Shown: one piece after another, positions 8,459 through 16,377 of the stretch
Layout of the letters: each line of letters opens with the position of its first letter
Position numbering within the stretch: the first letter of the stretch is position 1
DNA from: Nitrososphaera sp.
GTDB taxonomy: Archaea > Thermoproteota > Nitrososphaeria > Nitrososphaerales > Nitrososphaeraceae
Length of the DNA stretch: 32,892 nucleotides
Direction of reading: 5' to 3'
Assembly: GCA_023250885.1 (NCBI GenBank)
Contig: JAHEZV010000008.1
Coordinates: 1-32,892 of the forward strand
Program-made: the position numbers and the translations under genes
The notes under the pieces: generated by a model
The model's database searches: none
Told to the model about the DNA's origin: nothing
What the model saw: the letters and a program-made list of their open reading frames with translations, nothing else

Positions 8459-8620
8459 ATGCCCCTTACCATATCGAGAGTGTTGCCGAGAAAGACGATC
8501 TATGGCAGGTGCCCAAAGTGCAAGACAAAGAGCGAGCTTGAAGTCGTCTCCGGGAACCCGGGCAGGGAAAAGTTCCGGTGCAATCAATGCTACCACAACT
8601 TTGGAATGGACGAGCTTTAA
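8459..8620 (+). CDS. Small zinc-ribbon protein (53 aa or shorter)
   Basis: A frame from ATG 8459 to TAA 8618-8620 with CPKC (C18, C21) and CNQC (C41, C44) separated by 19 residues, a compact zinc ribbon, ending YHNFGMDEL. The start is uncertain. ATG 8459 sits inside a TATA-like CTTATAAT (8452-8459); if that box drives this gene, a leaderless start at GTG 8480 or TTG 8483 is more likely, still leaving the ribbon intact. It is divergent from the zinc ribbon at 8197-8391 and directly precedes tRNA-Phe. Function unknown. Confidence 0.6.
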   Translation: MPLTISRVLPRKTIYGRCPKCKTKSELEVVSGNPGREKFRCNQCYHNFGMDEL

Positions 8621-8629
8621 GCCAGACAC

Positions 8630-8640
8630 GATTATATATG
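8630..8640 (+). promoter_or_regulatory. TATA box of the tRNA-Phe gene
   Basis: GATTATATATG lies 24-34 bases before the first acceptor base at 8664, the standard archaeal TATA distance. Confidence 0.55.
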
Positions 8641-8663
8641 AATTGCAAAACAGTCTCTGCGGT

Positions 8664-8753
8664 GCCGTCGTAGCTCAGCCTGGGAGAGCACTCGACCTTT
8701 TTGGGGTGAAGCTGAAGACCGAGCTGTCGTGAGCTCAAATCTCACCGGCGGCA
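8664..8753 (+). tRNA. tRNA-Phe (GAA) with 16-nt intron inside the anticodon stem
   Basis: Acceptor GCCGTCG (8664-8670) pairs with CGGCGGC (8746-8752), discriminator A8753. The D arm is GCTC/GAGC. The T arm is GTGAG, loop CTCAAAT, CTCAC. Read without splicing, the anticodon arm does not fold: CTCGA faces CCGAG and U33 is missing. Removing exactly 16 nt (8695-8710, ACCTTTTTGGGGTGAA) gives stem CTCGG/CCGAG and loop CTGAAGA with anticodon GAA, a normal tRNA-Phe. The splice point is therefore between positions 30 and 31, not the canonical 37/38. I could draw only a relaxed bulge-helix-bulge around the junctions. The purB stop on the opposite strand lies 2 bases downstream. Confidence 0.88.
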
Positions 8754-8755
8754 CT

Positions 8756-10111
8756 CTATGCTTTTACAGCATTCCTGACCATCTTGGCTACGTTGTCAAT
8801 AATTTTGCCAGAAGCGGCGAGGTGGTTCTTGGCTTCAAATATTGCCACCAGTTCCTGCTTTGACAGCTGCTTTGAAATGCTCTTGTCGTTGCTGGCCGCA
8901 TCGAAAAAGTGATCGCCAGATTCAAGCGCGGCGAAGGCGACTCGCTGAATGTCTCGATACGCTTCGAATCGAGCGACGCCTTTCTTCACCAGTGCCTCAA
9001 GCACAAACTCGGCATAGATCTGCCCCTTTGTCATTTCTATGTTTGACACGATCCTTTCCCTGTTTACTTTCAATTCAGAAATGACCTTGGTCATTGCGTT
9101 AAGCATTTCGTCAAGCAGTATCGTGGCCATAGGCAGAGTAAAGCGCTCATTGGCCGAGTTTGAAAGGTCGCGCTCGTGCCATAATGCAACATTTTCCATC
9201 GAGACGCTGACAAGCGCGCGCAACATTTTTGCAAGCGAAGACACGCGCTCGCTTTTTATCGGGTTGCGCTTGACCGGCACTGCGCTGCTTCCCATCTGGC
9301 CCTTCCTAAAAGGCTCGGCGACCTCGCCTATCTCGGTCCGCTGGAGGTTTCTGATCTCTATCGCAATCTTGTCGAGCGTCGAGCCAATGAGCGCGATGCA
9401 AAACTGCATTTCTGCAAAGCGCTCGCGTGGCACCACTTGCGTGGCTGCCTCCACGGGGTAGAGGCCGAGGCTCTGCGCGACAATTTTCTGCACTTCAAGC
9501 GCCCTGTCCCCCATCAGAGATCCGGTGCCGACTACGCCCAGCGTCTTGCAGAGCAAGAAGCGCTTCTTGCCTTCTTCTATTCGCTCAACGTGCTTGGCCA
9601 TCTCCGCGGCCCATACTGCAAATTTCAATCCAAACGAAATGATGCTGGCGTGCTGCCCGTGAGTCCTGCCAACTGCCGGCACAGCCTTGAGCTCGACTGC
9701 CCTGTCTGCCAATAATAAAGCCAGCTTGCCTACTTTTGACTCGATGATTTTGAATCCGTCGCGCATCTGCATGCAGGTTGACGTATCGACTATGTCGTTG
9801 CTCGTCAAGCCGTAGTGTATCCAAGGCTTGGCCTTTGAAGAAACCTGTTCGCTCAATGCTTCCACCATGGCGGCGGTGTCATGCTCGGATACCGCTTCCA
9901 GCTCCCCGACCCGCGCAAGCGTGACCTTGCCCGAGCGGGCTCCATTTGCAATTTCTCTGGCCGCGTCGGCCGGGATCATGCCTATCTGGGCCTGCGTCTT
10001 CGCAACAGCCGCTTCAAAGTCCAGCTGGTATTGAAGTCGCGTCCCGTCCTCGAAAATCTCGCGAATCTCCCTGCTACCGTAGCGTCCCGAGTCTATCGGC
10101 AGTATTGGCAT
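8756..10111 (-). CDS. purB: Adenylosuccinate lyase
   Basis: A 451-residue member of the fumarase/aspartase superfamily. It cleaves SAICAR to AICAR and adenylosuccinate to AMP in purine synthesis. Visible signatures are the N-terminal MPILPIDSGRYGSREIREIF, the SEHDTAAMVEAL segment, HYGLTSNDIVDTS, the GRTHGQHASI histidine motif and the superfamily signature GSSAVPVKRNPIKSE (about 273-287) with its catalytic serine loop. Length is normal for the family. ATG 10111 gives the expected N-terminus. It stands alone, converging on tRNA-Phe with a 2-base gap. Confidence 0.95.
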   Translation of the reverse strand: MPILPIDSGRYGSREIREIFEDGTRLQYQLDFEAAVAKTQAQIGMIPADAAREIANGARSGKVTLARVGELEAVSEHDTAAMVEALSEQVSSKAKPWIHYGLTSNDIVDTSTCMQMRDGFKIIESKVGKLALLLADRAVELKAVPAVGRTHGQHASIISFGLKFAVWAAEMAKHVERIEEGKKRFLLCKTLGVVGTGSLMGDRALEVQKIVAQSLGLYPVEAATQVVPRERFAEMQFCIALIGSTLDKIAIEIRNLQRTEIGEVAEPFRKGQMGSSAVPVKRNPIKSERVSSLAKMLRALVSVSMENVALWHERDLSNSANERFTLPMATILLDEMLNAMTKVISELKVNRERIVSNIEMTKGQIYAEFVLEALVKKGVARFEAYRDIQRVAFAALESGDHFFDAASNDKSISKQLSKQELVAIFEAKNHLAASGKIIDNVAKMVRNAVKA

Positions 10112-10215
10112 CTGATGTAGAGCGGTATAGTGCTGAAAATAAATCTTGTTAGCGTATATCTCATTCAGAAATCTATTGCAGGTATTTCTTAAAGTATATT
10201 CAGGCAGAAGATTAT

Positions 10216-10794
10216 GTGGTCTCTAGATCCAGAGGTTACATTTCATTATCATCCTTCCTTGCAATCGGAATGGTTGCCATGACGATAAGTCTGAGCGCCG
10301 CCGCAAGGCTGGTTCCAGTGGAAAACGGGGTCATGATGTACGACTATGGCGGGTCAATAGACACCGTCTACAATCCAAAGGCGGTGGCCCAGCATGGGAT
10401 ACTGAACTACGACAGCTATCAGCTGACAGGAGACCCGCAGGCAAGGCAGAATTTCATCAGCGCCGCCAACTGGCTTTTGGCGCAGTCTGTTGACATGGGC
10501 AACTATTCGCTCTGGGAGTACGACTTTAGGTGGAAGTCGTATGGAGGCGTCGAGTCACCGTATGCTTCCACGCTTGCGCAGGCTGAAGGCATATACGTCT
10601 TGGTACGCGCGCACAACATCACAAGCGACGAGTGCGACATTGCAGGAGCGGAAAAGGCCTTTGGGGCCTTCATGGTCGACCATGAAAGTGGAGGGGTTGC
10701 AAGCGACGAAGGGCGGGACAATTACCGTCAGGGGCACATCATCCAGCTAGGCAGGATTTACGAAATAACCAGCGAGGCTATACTAAAGGAGTAA
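10216..10794 (+). CDS. Secreted D-glucuronyl C5-epimerase-like protein, shortened
   Basis: A 192-residue protein with an N-terminal hydrophobic signal (about 8-29) followed by a region resembling the C5-epimerase C-terminal domain (GLCE family): YNPKAVAQHGILNYDSY, then WEYDFRWKSYGGVESPYASTLAQAEGIYVLVRAH. This family inverts glucuronic acid in polysaccharides, so an exopolysaccharide or cell-surface glycan role is plausible. GTG 10216 follows the AT-rich TAAAGTATAT (10191-10200) at leaderless distance. The domain is usually longer; here TAA at 10792 stops the frame, and the same frame continues with a plausible helix, SDRLAAYAKEGL, before the next stop. It may be a truncated or decaying gene; activity is uncertain. 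Confidence 0.65.
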   Translation: MVSRSRGYISLSSFLAIGMVAMTISLSAAARLVPVENGVMMYDYGGSIDTVYNPKAVAQHGILNYDSYQLTGDPQARQNFISAANWLLAQSVDMGNYSLWEYDFRWKSYGGVESPYASTLAQAEGIYVLVRAHNITSDECDIAGAEKAFGAFMVDHESGGVASDEGRDNYRQGHIIQLGRIYEITSEAILKE

Positions 10795-10862
10795 AGCGAC
10801 AGGTTAGCCGCCTATGCCAAGGAAGGCTTATAATTACTTTAAAGGACATAGCAGCAACAGAA

Positions 10863-12338
10863 TTGAGCGAGCTTGTTACAAGGAGCGGCAACCACAGGGT
10901 CAGGAAGGTAAGCGATCTAGAATACCGCATAGACCCAAACCCGGCCACGGGCATGAAGGTCCCAGTCACGATCTACGCAAATGATTCTTTGATTTCAAAA
11001 ATGGTAACTGACAGGACAATCGACCAGGCGGCAAACGTCGCGACGCTGCCTGGGGTTAAGAAACACGTCGTAGTGCTGCCAGACGGCCACGAGGGCTACG
11101 GCTTTCCTGTCGGCGGAGTGGCCGCGACTGATATTGAAGAAGGGGTCATCAGCCCCGGCGGCGTGGGCTATGATATCAACTGCGGCGTCCGGCTTGTGAG
11201 GACGAACCTGACAGAAAGCGACTTGCGGCCGCGGCTAAAAGATCTTGTTAACGAGCTTTTTAAGTCAATCCCCTCCGGCGTCGGGAGCGAGGGTGCAGTC
11301 AGACTTACAAAACCCCAGCTTGACGAGCTCTTGGTGGAAGGCGTAAGATGGGCTGTTCGGCACGGCTACGGAACCGAGGACGACGCAGAGGTGTGCGAAG
11401 AGGGAGGTATGATGGCCGGCGCAGACCCCGCAAGGGTTTCAGACACTGCAAGGAAGAGGGGCGCGCCCCAGCTCGGGTCGCTGGGCTCGGGCAACCACTT
11501 TCTTGAAGTGCAAAAGGTGGACAAAATTCTCGATGAGCGGGCGGCCAAAGCGATGGGCATCAACCAAGCAGGGCAGCTGACGGTGCTTATCCACTGCGGC
11601 TCGCGCGGCTTTGGCCACCAAATATGCACGGACTATCTGCGCGTTTCTGAATCTGCGCTGCGGAAATACGGGCTGACGCTTGCAGACAGGGAGCTTGCGT
11701 GCGTTCCCAACAATTCCAAGGAGGGAGAGGATTATAGAAAAGCAATGTATTCCGCTCTTAATTTTGCGTGGGCAAACAGGCAGATGATCACCCACTGGAC
11801 GCGCAAGACGTTCGAGCGCGTTTTTAAAGCTGGCGAGGACGGCCTTGACATGGATCTCGTTTACGACGTTGCGCACAACATTGCCAAGGTGGAGCGCCAC
11901 AAAGTGGATGGGGAGGGCACCCGCAACGTGGTGGTGCACCGAAAAGGTGCCACGAGGGCGTTCCCGGCAGGCATGGAGCAGGTGCCGGGCAGATATCGAA
12001 GCATAGGCCAGCCGGTGATAATCCCGGGCTCTATGGGGACTGCCAGCTGGATTTTGCTTGGAAACAAAAACTCGCTTGACCTCAGCTTTGGCTCGACTGC
12101 GCACGGTGCCGGCAGGACTATGTCAAGGTCAGCCGCAAAGCGCAGCTACACTGCAGAAGGCGTGAAAAGCGGATTAGAATCAAAAGGCATCTACGTCAAG
12201 GCGCTGACAAGGGAAGGCATCGTCGAAGAAACGCCCGAAGCCTACAAGGATGTCGACGCGGTTGTCAACGTGTCGCACTCGCTTGGCATAGCCACCAAGG
12301 TCGTGAGACTCGTGCCAATAGGGGTGATAAAGGGCTGA
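10863..12338 (+). CDS. rtcB: RNA-splicing ligase RtcB
   Basis: A 491-residue GTP- and Mn-dependent RNA ligase that joins 2',3'-cyclic phosphate and 5'-OH ends, the ligase of archaeal tRNA splicing. Key features: LPDGHEGYGFPVGG, the metal-binding cysteine in GVGYDINCGVR (C107), GNHFLEVQ, HCGSRGFGHQ, and the guanylylated histidine in STAHGAGRTMSR (H414). No intein is present. The start is TTG 10863, giving a normal N-terminus. It overlaps the PDCD5-like gene by 4 bases, so the two are probably translationally coupled. Two intron-containing tRNA genes lie 2-3 kb upstream; both should depend on this enzyme. Confidence 0.96.
   Translation: MSELVTRSGNHRVRKVSDLEYRIDPNPATGMKVPVTIYANDSLISKMVTDRTIDQAANVATLPGVKKHVVVLPDGHEGYGFPVGGVAATDIEEGVISPGGVGYDINCGVRLVRTNLTESDLRPRLKDLVNELFKSIPSGVGSEGAVRLTKPQLDELLVEGVRWAVRHGYGTEDDAEVCEEGGMMAGADPARVSDTARKRGAPQLGSLGSGNHFLEVQKVDKILDERAAKAMGINQAGQLTVLIHCGSRGFGHQICTDYLRVSESALRKYGLTLADRELACVPNNSKEGEDYRKAMYSALNFAWANRQMITHWTRKTFERVFKAGEDGLDMDLVYDVAHNIAKVERHKVDGEGTRNVVVHRKGATRAFPAGMEQVPGRYRSIGQPVIIPGSMGTASWILLGNKNSLDLSFGSTAHGAGRTMSRSAAKRSYTAEGVKSGLESKGIYVKALTREGIVEETPEAYKDVDAVVNVSHSLGIATKVVRLVPIGVIKG
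12323..12328 (+). promoter_or_regulatory. Shine-Dalgarno for the PDCD5-like gene
   Basis: GGTGAT within GGGGTGATAAAGGG, complementary to the archaeal 16S 3' end, ends 6 nt before CTG 12335. It lies inside the rtcB coding end and is the main reason for choosing the unusual CTG start. Confidence 0.55.
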
Positions 12339-12727
12339 CATCTGAAGATCCTGACATCGAGATAATCAAGGCGCGCAAGCTCAAAGAGCTGCGCAAAAAA
12401 GCAACTGCGCTTGAAAAGTCAAAATCGTCAGGCCAGCCAAAGAAGAAAAAGTCCGCCCGCGAAGTAGTGTCAGGCTACCTCATTGACAGGGGCGACGAAG
12501 TGCTCAATTTAGCATACGCACAGTACCCTGCGCAGACAGAGGCGATAATTACAAGGATCGCAGAACTCATGCTGTCGGGCGAAATAACAAGCAGGATATC
12601 CGGGGGCGAGCTCTTGGCGCTTTTCAGGTCAGTCGGCCTCAACGTGAGGGTCAACACCACTATAAAGGTGGAGGACAAGGGCAAGCTCATCTCGTTCTCC
12701 GACAAGTTAAAGCAGCAAAATGATTAA
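12335..12727 (+). CDS. PDCD5/TFAR19-family DNA-binding protein with apparent CTG start
   Basis: A small basic helical protein of the PDCD5 family. Residues DPDIEIIKARKLKELRKKA at the N-terminus are the family hallmark; then KKKKSAREVVSGYLIDRGDE and a C-terminal [15 protein letters not shown]. The conserved N-terminus lies before the first in-frame GTG (12467), and no ATG, GTG or TTG precedes it in frame. CTG 12335, overlapping the rtcB stop as CTGA with GGTGAT 6 nt upstream, fits best and gives 130 residues. Archaeal homologues are proposed to bind double-stranded DNA. It overlaps the next gene by 8 bases. Confidence 0.75.
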   Translation: MTSEDPDIEIIKARKLKELRKKATALEKSKSSGQPKKKKSAREVVSGYLIDRGDEVLNLAYAQYPAQTEAIITRIAELMLSGEITSRISGGELLALFRSVGLNVRVNTTIKVEDKGKLISFSDKLKQQND

Positions 12728-13067
12728 CTTGGCAGTAATAGGCACTTTTATCATCGATTTTCAGACGGTTGATTTTGAGCCGGATGGCAGGATAGCTTTC
12801 GATCTTTTATCCGGCTGGCAGAAAACAATCCAGATGGAAAACGCGTTTGCGCTTGACCCGCCGGTCCAGAGCGCGGGCTGGTCGTTTGCCAAGATGTTCC
12901 TCGCCGGCCAGTTCGTGGAAAAGATATACACGATGTACGCCTACGACGTCAACGCTTCAAAGGGCAGGAAATTTGAGGACAAGTTCATCATGTGGCTGCA
13001 AAAAGAATTGAAAAACAGGGGCTGCGGCGCTCAGATAAAAATGGCACCGGATATGAAATCGATCTAG
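12720..13067 (+). CDS. Conserved-looking hypothetical protein, last gene of the rtcB group
   Basis: A 115-residue soluble protein, [20 protein letters not shown] at the start, with no family I recognise. ATG 12720 overlaps the end of the PDCD5-like gene, and the stop overlaps the stop region of rps11 on the opposite strand by 4 bases. The tight overlaps and normal codon use support a real gene in an rtcB-PDCD5-hypothetical operon. A link to RNA processing is only by association. Confidence 0.65.
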   Translation: MINLAVIGTFIIDFQTVDFEPDGRIAFDLLSGWQKTIQMENAFALDPPVQSAGWSFAKMFLAGQFVEKIYTMYAYDVNASKGRKFEDKFIMWLQKELKNRGCGAQIKMAPDMKSI

Positions 13068-13474
13068 ACTCTGCGTCCCCTTCTGCCACCCGGCTTTCTT
13101 GTGGTGTCGTGCGGTATTGGAGTCACGTCGTCTATCCTACCTATGCGGAAGCCTGCCCTCGCAAGCGCCCTGATTGCTGCCTGCGCGCCGGGGCCCGGGA
13201 TTCTTGGTCCTACGCCACCAACAGCCCTCACGCGGATGTGGAGTGCACTGATGCCCTTTGACTTGGCTACGTCTGCTGCCGCAACAGCCGACTTCATGGC
13301 CGCATATGGCGAAGACTCGTACCTGTCAGCGGTAACGTGGCGCCCGCCAGAGCTGAACGAGATCGTTTCGCTCCCGCTCAGGTCGGTGATGTGGACAAGC
13401 GTGTTATTGTAACTGCTAAAGATGTGGGCTACTCCCCACTTTGTCTGGGTAATTTCGTTAGTAGTTTCAGACAT
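13064..13474 (-). CDS. rps11: 30S ribosomal protein S11 (uS11)
   Basis: A 136-residue archaeal uS11. It shows [67 protein letters not shown] and the C-terminal [23 protein letters not shown]. It sits on the platform of the small subunit, near the 3' end of 16S rRNA and the E site. Length and both ends match the family. The gene is separate from the usual archaeal rps13-rps4-rps11 group within this window. It is head-to-tail with thiL, 35 bases apart. Confidence 0.97.
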   Translation of the reverse strand: MSETTNEITQTKWGVAHIFSSYNNTLVHITDLSGSETISFSSGGRHVTADRYESSPYAAMKSAVAAADVAKSKGISALHIRVRAVGGVGPRIPGPGAQAAIRALARAGFRIGRIDDVTPIPHDTTRKPGGRRGRRV

Positions 13475-13509
13475 GCAGTTACATTCGTCCCGTTAGAGGG
13501 TTAAAAACG

Positions 13510-14445
13510 TTATCGGATGCGGAAGTGGACATAGCCCCTGTTCTCAAGCAGCTTTTTCCCGACAAAGACATCGCCGGCTCCCCTTTGAACCCTACCTATT
13601 ACGTGCAGGGCTGCTCCAGCTTTCCTGGCTGCAGACATTGCCTGCCTTAGCCTCGATTTCGGGACCGTTGCCACGATCTCGTACTCTTCGCCGCCGTGGA
13701 ACACCAGCTCATGCGCGTCAAGGCCGTTTTCCTGAGCAAATTTCTCCACACCGTCTGCAGCCGGCACGCTATCTATTGCAATTTTGACGCCGCTCCGGCT
13801 AGCCAGCTCGTAAAGCGATGTCGCAAGTCCGTCGCTTGAATCAATCGACGACGAAAAATATTTTGCAAGGGCCAGACCAAAGCGCTGCCTCGGTTTTGGC
13901 ACAAGCACTGACTCGGCCGCCTGCTTTCTGAACGCGCCGGCAGCCGCGGCGTTTCGCATCAGGATTGCAAGGCCGGCGGGCGGAAACCCAAACATTCCAG
14001 ATACTACAACGACATCACCCGGCCTGGCTCCTGTCCTTGTTGGAATCTTGCCGCTGGCAAAGCCTAACATGCTGCAGTCGATGACAAGCCCGTTAGCTTC
14101 GTTCGTGTCGCCGCCAACTATCTTGACGCCGAACTCTTTGACAGCGCCTGCAAAGCCTCTTGCGAGTCCCTCTACATATGGCCGGGTGCAGTTGTTTGGC
14201 ATGCCAAGGGATATCATCGCCGCATGGGGTTTGACGCCCTTGGCTGCGAGGTCGCTGACGCACGAGACAATGCTCTTTCTGGCAACCTGCCAAGCCTCCA
14301 TGCCATTCGGGACATCGGTGCTTGCAACCAGCATATCAGCTTTGAATACGATGCTCCTCCCAAGCTGGGCAACGTCATCAAGGTCAGCTATGCCCAGCTT
14401 CTCAGCAAAGATCCGTATGATCTCTTTTTCATCTAACTTGGTCAT
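13510..14445 (-). CDS. thiL: Thiamine-monophosphate kinase
   Basis: An ATP-dependent kinase of the PurM/ThiL fold that makes thiamine diphosphate from thiamine monophosphate. It begins MTKLDEKEIIRIFAEKLGIA. ThiL landmarks include KADMLVASTDVP, the SDLAAKGVKPHAAMISLGMP segment, the Mg/ATP-binding GGDTNEA, and SIDSSDGLATSLYELA, which binds the substrate. ATG 14445 (311 residues) is chosen over ATG 14472, since the extra residues are outside the family start. It overlaps the end of the upstream phosphohexomutase gene by 17 bases, so the two are co-transcribed. Confidence 0.9.
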   Translation of the reverse strand: MTKLDEKEIIRIFAEKLGIADLDDVAQLGRSIVFKADMLVASTDVPNGMEAWQVARKSIVSCVSDLAAKGVKPHAAMISLGMPNNCTRPYVEGLARGFAGAVKEFGVKIVGGDTNEANGLVIDCSMLGFASGKIPTRTGARPGDVVVVSGMFGFPPAGLAILMRNAAAAGAFRKQAAESVLVPKPRQRFGLALAKYFSSSIDSSDGLATSLYELASRSGVKIAIDSVPAADGVEKFAQENGLDAHELVFHGGEEYEIVATVPKSRLRQAMSAARKAGAALHVIGRVQRGAGDVFVGKKLLENRGYVHFRIR

Positions 14446-15727
14446 ATATTGCCTGAACCTTTTCGCTTGCATTCTTGTAGAGTGACTGCGCTTTATTGGC
14501 TCTGGACTCGACAGAGACCCTGATCGCGTGCTCGGTGTTTGACGGCCTGACCAGCACCCACGAGTCTTCGTCTATTATCGCCTTGACGCCGTCTTCAGTC
14601 ATTATTGAAGACGCTTCGCGCTTGAAAATGTCTGGCAGCTTTTCGATCACTTTTTTGTGAAGCGAAGAGTCGGCCGCTATCTTTGATCTTATCTGCGCAA
14701 ACTGCGATGCAAATTTCAGGCAGCTATCAATCGCCTTCCTGTCAAGCGTTGAAATCGATGCAGCCGCCAGGAGGCCGTCGCGGCACATGTTGAATTTGGG
14801 CATGATAAAGCCGGCGCTGCTGCCCTCGCCTCCGGCCTCTGCGTTCACCTCGAGCATCTTGCTGACGACGTTTGCCTCGCCCACCTTGGAAAACGACACT
14901 TTGCCTTTGTGATCGCGGATGTACTTTTCAATAGCGACGCTGGTGTCTATGCTGGTCACGAACTTTTTCATGCCCAACTCGACTGCCCTAGCTACGCACA
15001 GAAGCAGCGTCGCGTCCGGGCTCAGCTTTTCGCCCCTGCTGCTGACCACAACGAGCCTGTCGGCATCAAGGTCGAGCGCAAACCCGTGGTCGAGCTTGTT
15101 TGAAGTCACGAGCGCGCGTAGGTCTGCGAGCTCGTCTGCAGTCGGGTCGGGGCCCCTTGACGACACGCCTGAAACGCCGTTGATGCTGTAGTACTGGTGT
15201 CCAAGCTTTTTGAACAGTTTTTCGCCGTAGCCACACGCCGCCCCGCCTCCAGGATCGATGCCGACCTTGACCTTCGCGCCGCCCACTGGAATGTCCGCGA
15301 CTTCATCCACATAGCGCGAAGAAATCCGAAACTCGCTTCCAAACTTGTTCTTATGTTCGCTTGGAGACTTGAGCATTCCATCAAGCTCGCGCTCAAAAAG
15401 ACCTCTGCCGCCGATTATGAACTTCAGCCCATTCCATTCCAGGGGGTTGTGGGAGGCCGTTATTATCACGCCGGAGCCGTACCTCCGCGCTTCCCGAAAC
15501 GCCGCCGGGGTGGGTGCAACGCCAAGGTTGTAAACATCAATGCCGCCGGCCATCAGTCCTGCCGCCACGGTCTGGGCGATTATCCTGCCCGACGGGCGGG
15601 TGTCTCTTGCTACTACGCACTTGCCAGATTTTATCAAATTGGCAAACTGGCCTGCAAACCTGCTCACCTCGTGCAAGTTGAGGTCCTGCCCGTAGACGCC
15701 CCTGATGCCCGAGATCGATATCTTCAC
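14429..15727 (-). CDS. glmM: Phosphoglucosamine mutase / phosphohexomutase
   Basis: A 432-residue alpha-D-phosphohexomutase. The N-terminal SISGIRGVYG is the family start. The catalytic phosphoserine loop is ITASHNPLEWNG (S92). The metal loop is FALDLDADRLVVV, with a DxDxDR pattern. The C-terminal phosphate loop is VRPSNTEHAIRVSVE. It probably converts glucosamine-6-phosphate to the 1-phosphate for UDP-GlcNAc supply; phosphomannomutase activity cannot be separated by eye. It is the first gene of the glmM-thiL pair, with an AT-rich intergenic region upstream shared with divergent tRNA-Thr. Confidence 0.85.
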   Translation of the reverse strand: MKISISGIRGVYGQDLNLHEVSRFAGQFANLIKSGKCVVARDTRPSGRIIAQTVAAGLMAGGIDVYNLGVAPTPAAFREARRYGSGVIITASHNPLEWNGLKFIIGGRGLFERELDGMLKSPSEHKNKFGSEFRISSRYVDEVADIPVGGAKVKVGIDPGGGAACGYGEKLFKKLGHQYYSINGVSGVSSRGPDPTADELADLRALVTSNKLDHGFALDLDADRLVVVSSRGEKLSPDATLLLCVARAVELGMKKFVTSIDTSVAIEKYIRDHKGKVSFSKVGEANVVSKMLEVNAEAGGEGSSAGFIMPKFNMCRDGLLAAASISTLDRKAIDSCLKFASQFAQIRSKIAADSSLHKKVIEKLPDIFKREASSIMTEDGVKAIIDEDSWVLVRPSNTEHAIRVSVESRANKAQSLYKNASEKVQAIYDQVR

Positions 15728-15769
15728 ATCGAAAAACTGATCTCGGTGGTATTTATTTTAGCGCCAAGC

Positions 15770-15777
15770 ATTAAATA
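15770..15777 (+). promoter_or_regulatory. TATA box of the tRNA-Thr gene
   Basis: ATTAAATA lies 28-35 bases upstream of the acceptor start at 15805. It fits an archaeal TATA element. Confidence 0.5.
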
Positions 15778-15804
15778 ACGAGTGCCAGAAGTTGCGTATG
15801 TTTT

Positions 15805-15878
15805 GCCCTAGTAGCTCAGCCTGGCAGAGCGAAGGTTTCGTAAACCTTAGGTCGAGGGTTCGAATCCCTCCTAGGGCT
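15805..15878 (+). tRNA. tRNA-Thr (CGT), no intron
   Basis: A 74-nt gene. Acceptor GCCCTAG/CTAGGGC, discriminator T15878. D arm GCTC/GAGC, anticodon stem AAGGT/ACCTT with loop TTCGTAA (anticodon CGT), T arm GAGGG, loop TTCGAAT, CCCTC. No CCA is encoded. Unlike the two other tRNA genes here it folds without removal of an intron. Confidence 0.95.
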
Positions 15879-16011
15879 TCTTTGCCATTCTGTCTCATGG
15901 TTTACTCACTGATGACAAAATCAGACTCTAGACATATCCAGCTATGCATATTATGATATCCAATAAAGATATAGAGAGCATGAGGTAATAAAAAACCAGA
16001 GGTCATGACAT

Positions 16012-16377
16012 ATGAATTACAATAAACTAACTCCCGAAGAAGAAAGAGTCATTGTACGCAAAGGAACGGAACCTCCTTTCAGTGGGGAATACGATAATTT
16101 TTACGAACAAGGAACGTATGTCTGTCGCAGATGCAATCAGCCTCTCTTCCCATCAAAAAGCAAATTTGATGCTGGATGCGGATGGCCAAGTTTTGATGAA
16201 AGCCTACCCAACGCAATAAAACGTCTACCTGATCCTGATGGAAAAAGAGCAGAAATACAATGTGCGAAATGCGGTGCTCATTTAGGACATGAATTTCTTG
16301 GAGAACATTTAACAGCTAAGAACACTAGAGAATGTGTTAATTCATTATCTATCCGTTTCATTCCCGCACAGCCATGA
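16012..16377 (+). CDS. msrB: Peptide-methionine (R)-S-oxide reductase MsrB
   Basis: A 121-residue MsrB that reduces the R-sulfoxide of methionine in proteins. Zinc-site cysteines are C38/C41 (VCRRC) and C84/C87 (CAKC). The catalytic cysteine is C108 in [11 protein letters not shown], and C56 in GCGWPSF may act as a resolving residue. Sequence around [10 protein letters not shown] is typical. Codons here are markedly richer in A/T than in flanking genes, suggesting acquisition. The stop overlaps the msrA start (ATGA), so the two are one transcript. Confidence 0.95.
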   Translation: MNYNKLTPEEERVIVRKGTEPPFSGEYDNFYEQGTYVCRRCNQPLFPSKSKFDAGCGWPSFDESLPNAIKRLPDPDGKRAEIQCAKCGAHLGHEFLGEHLTAKNTRECVNSLSIRFIPAQP

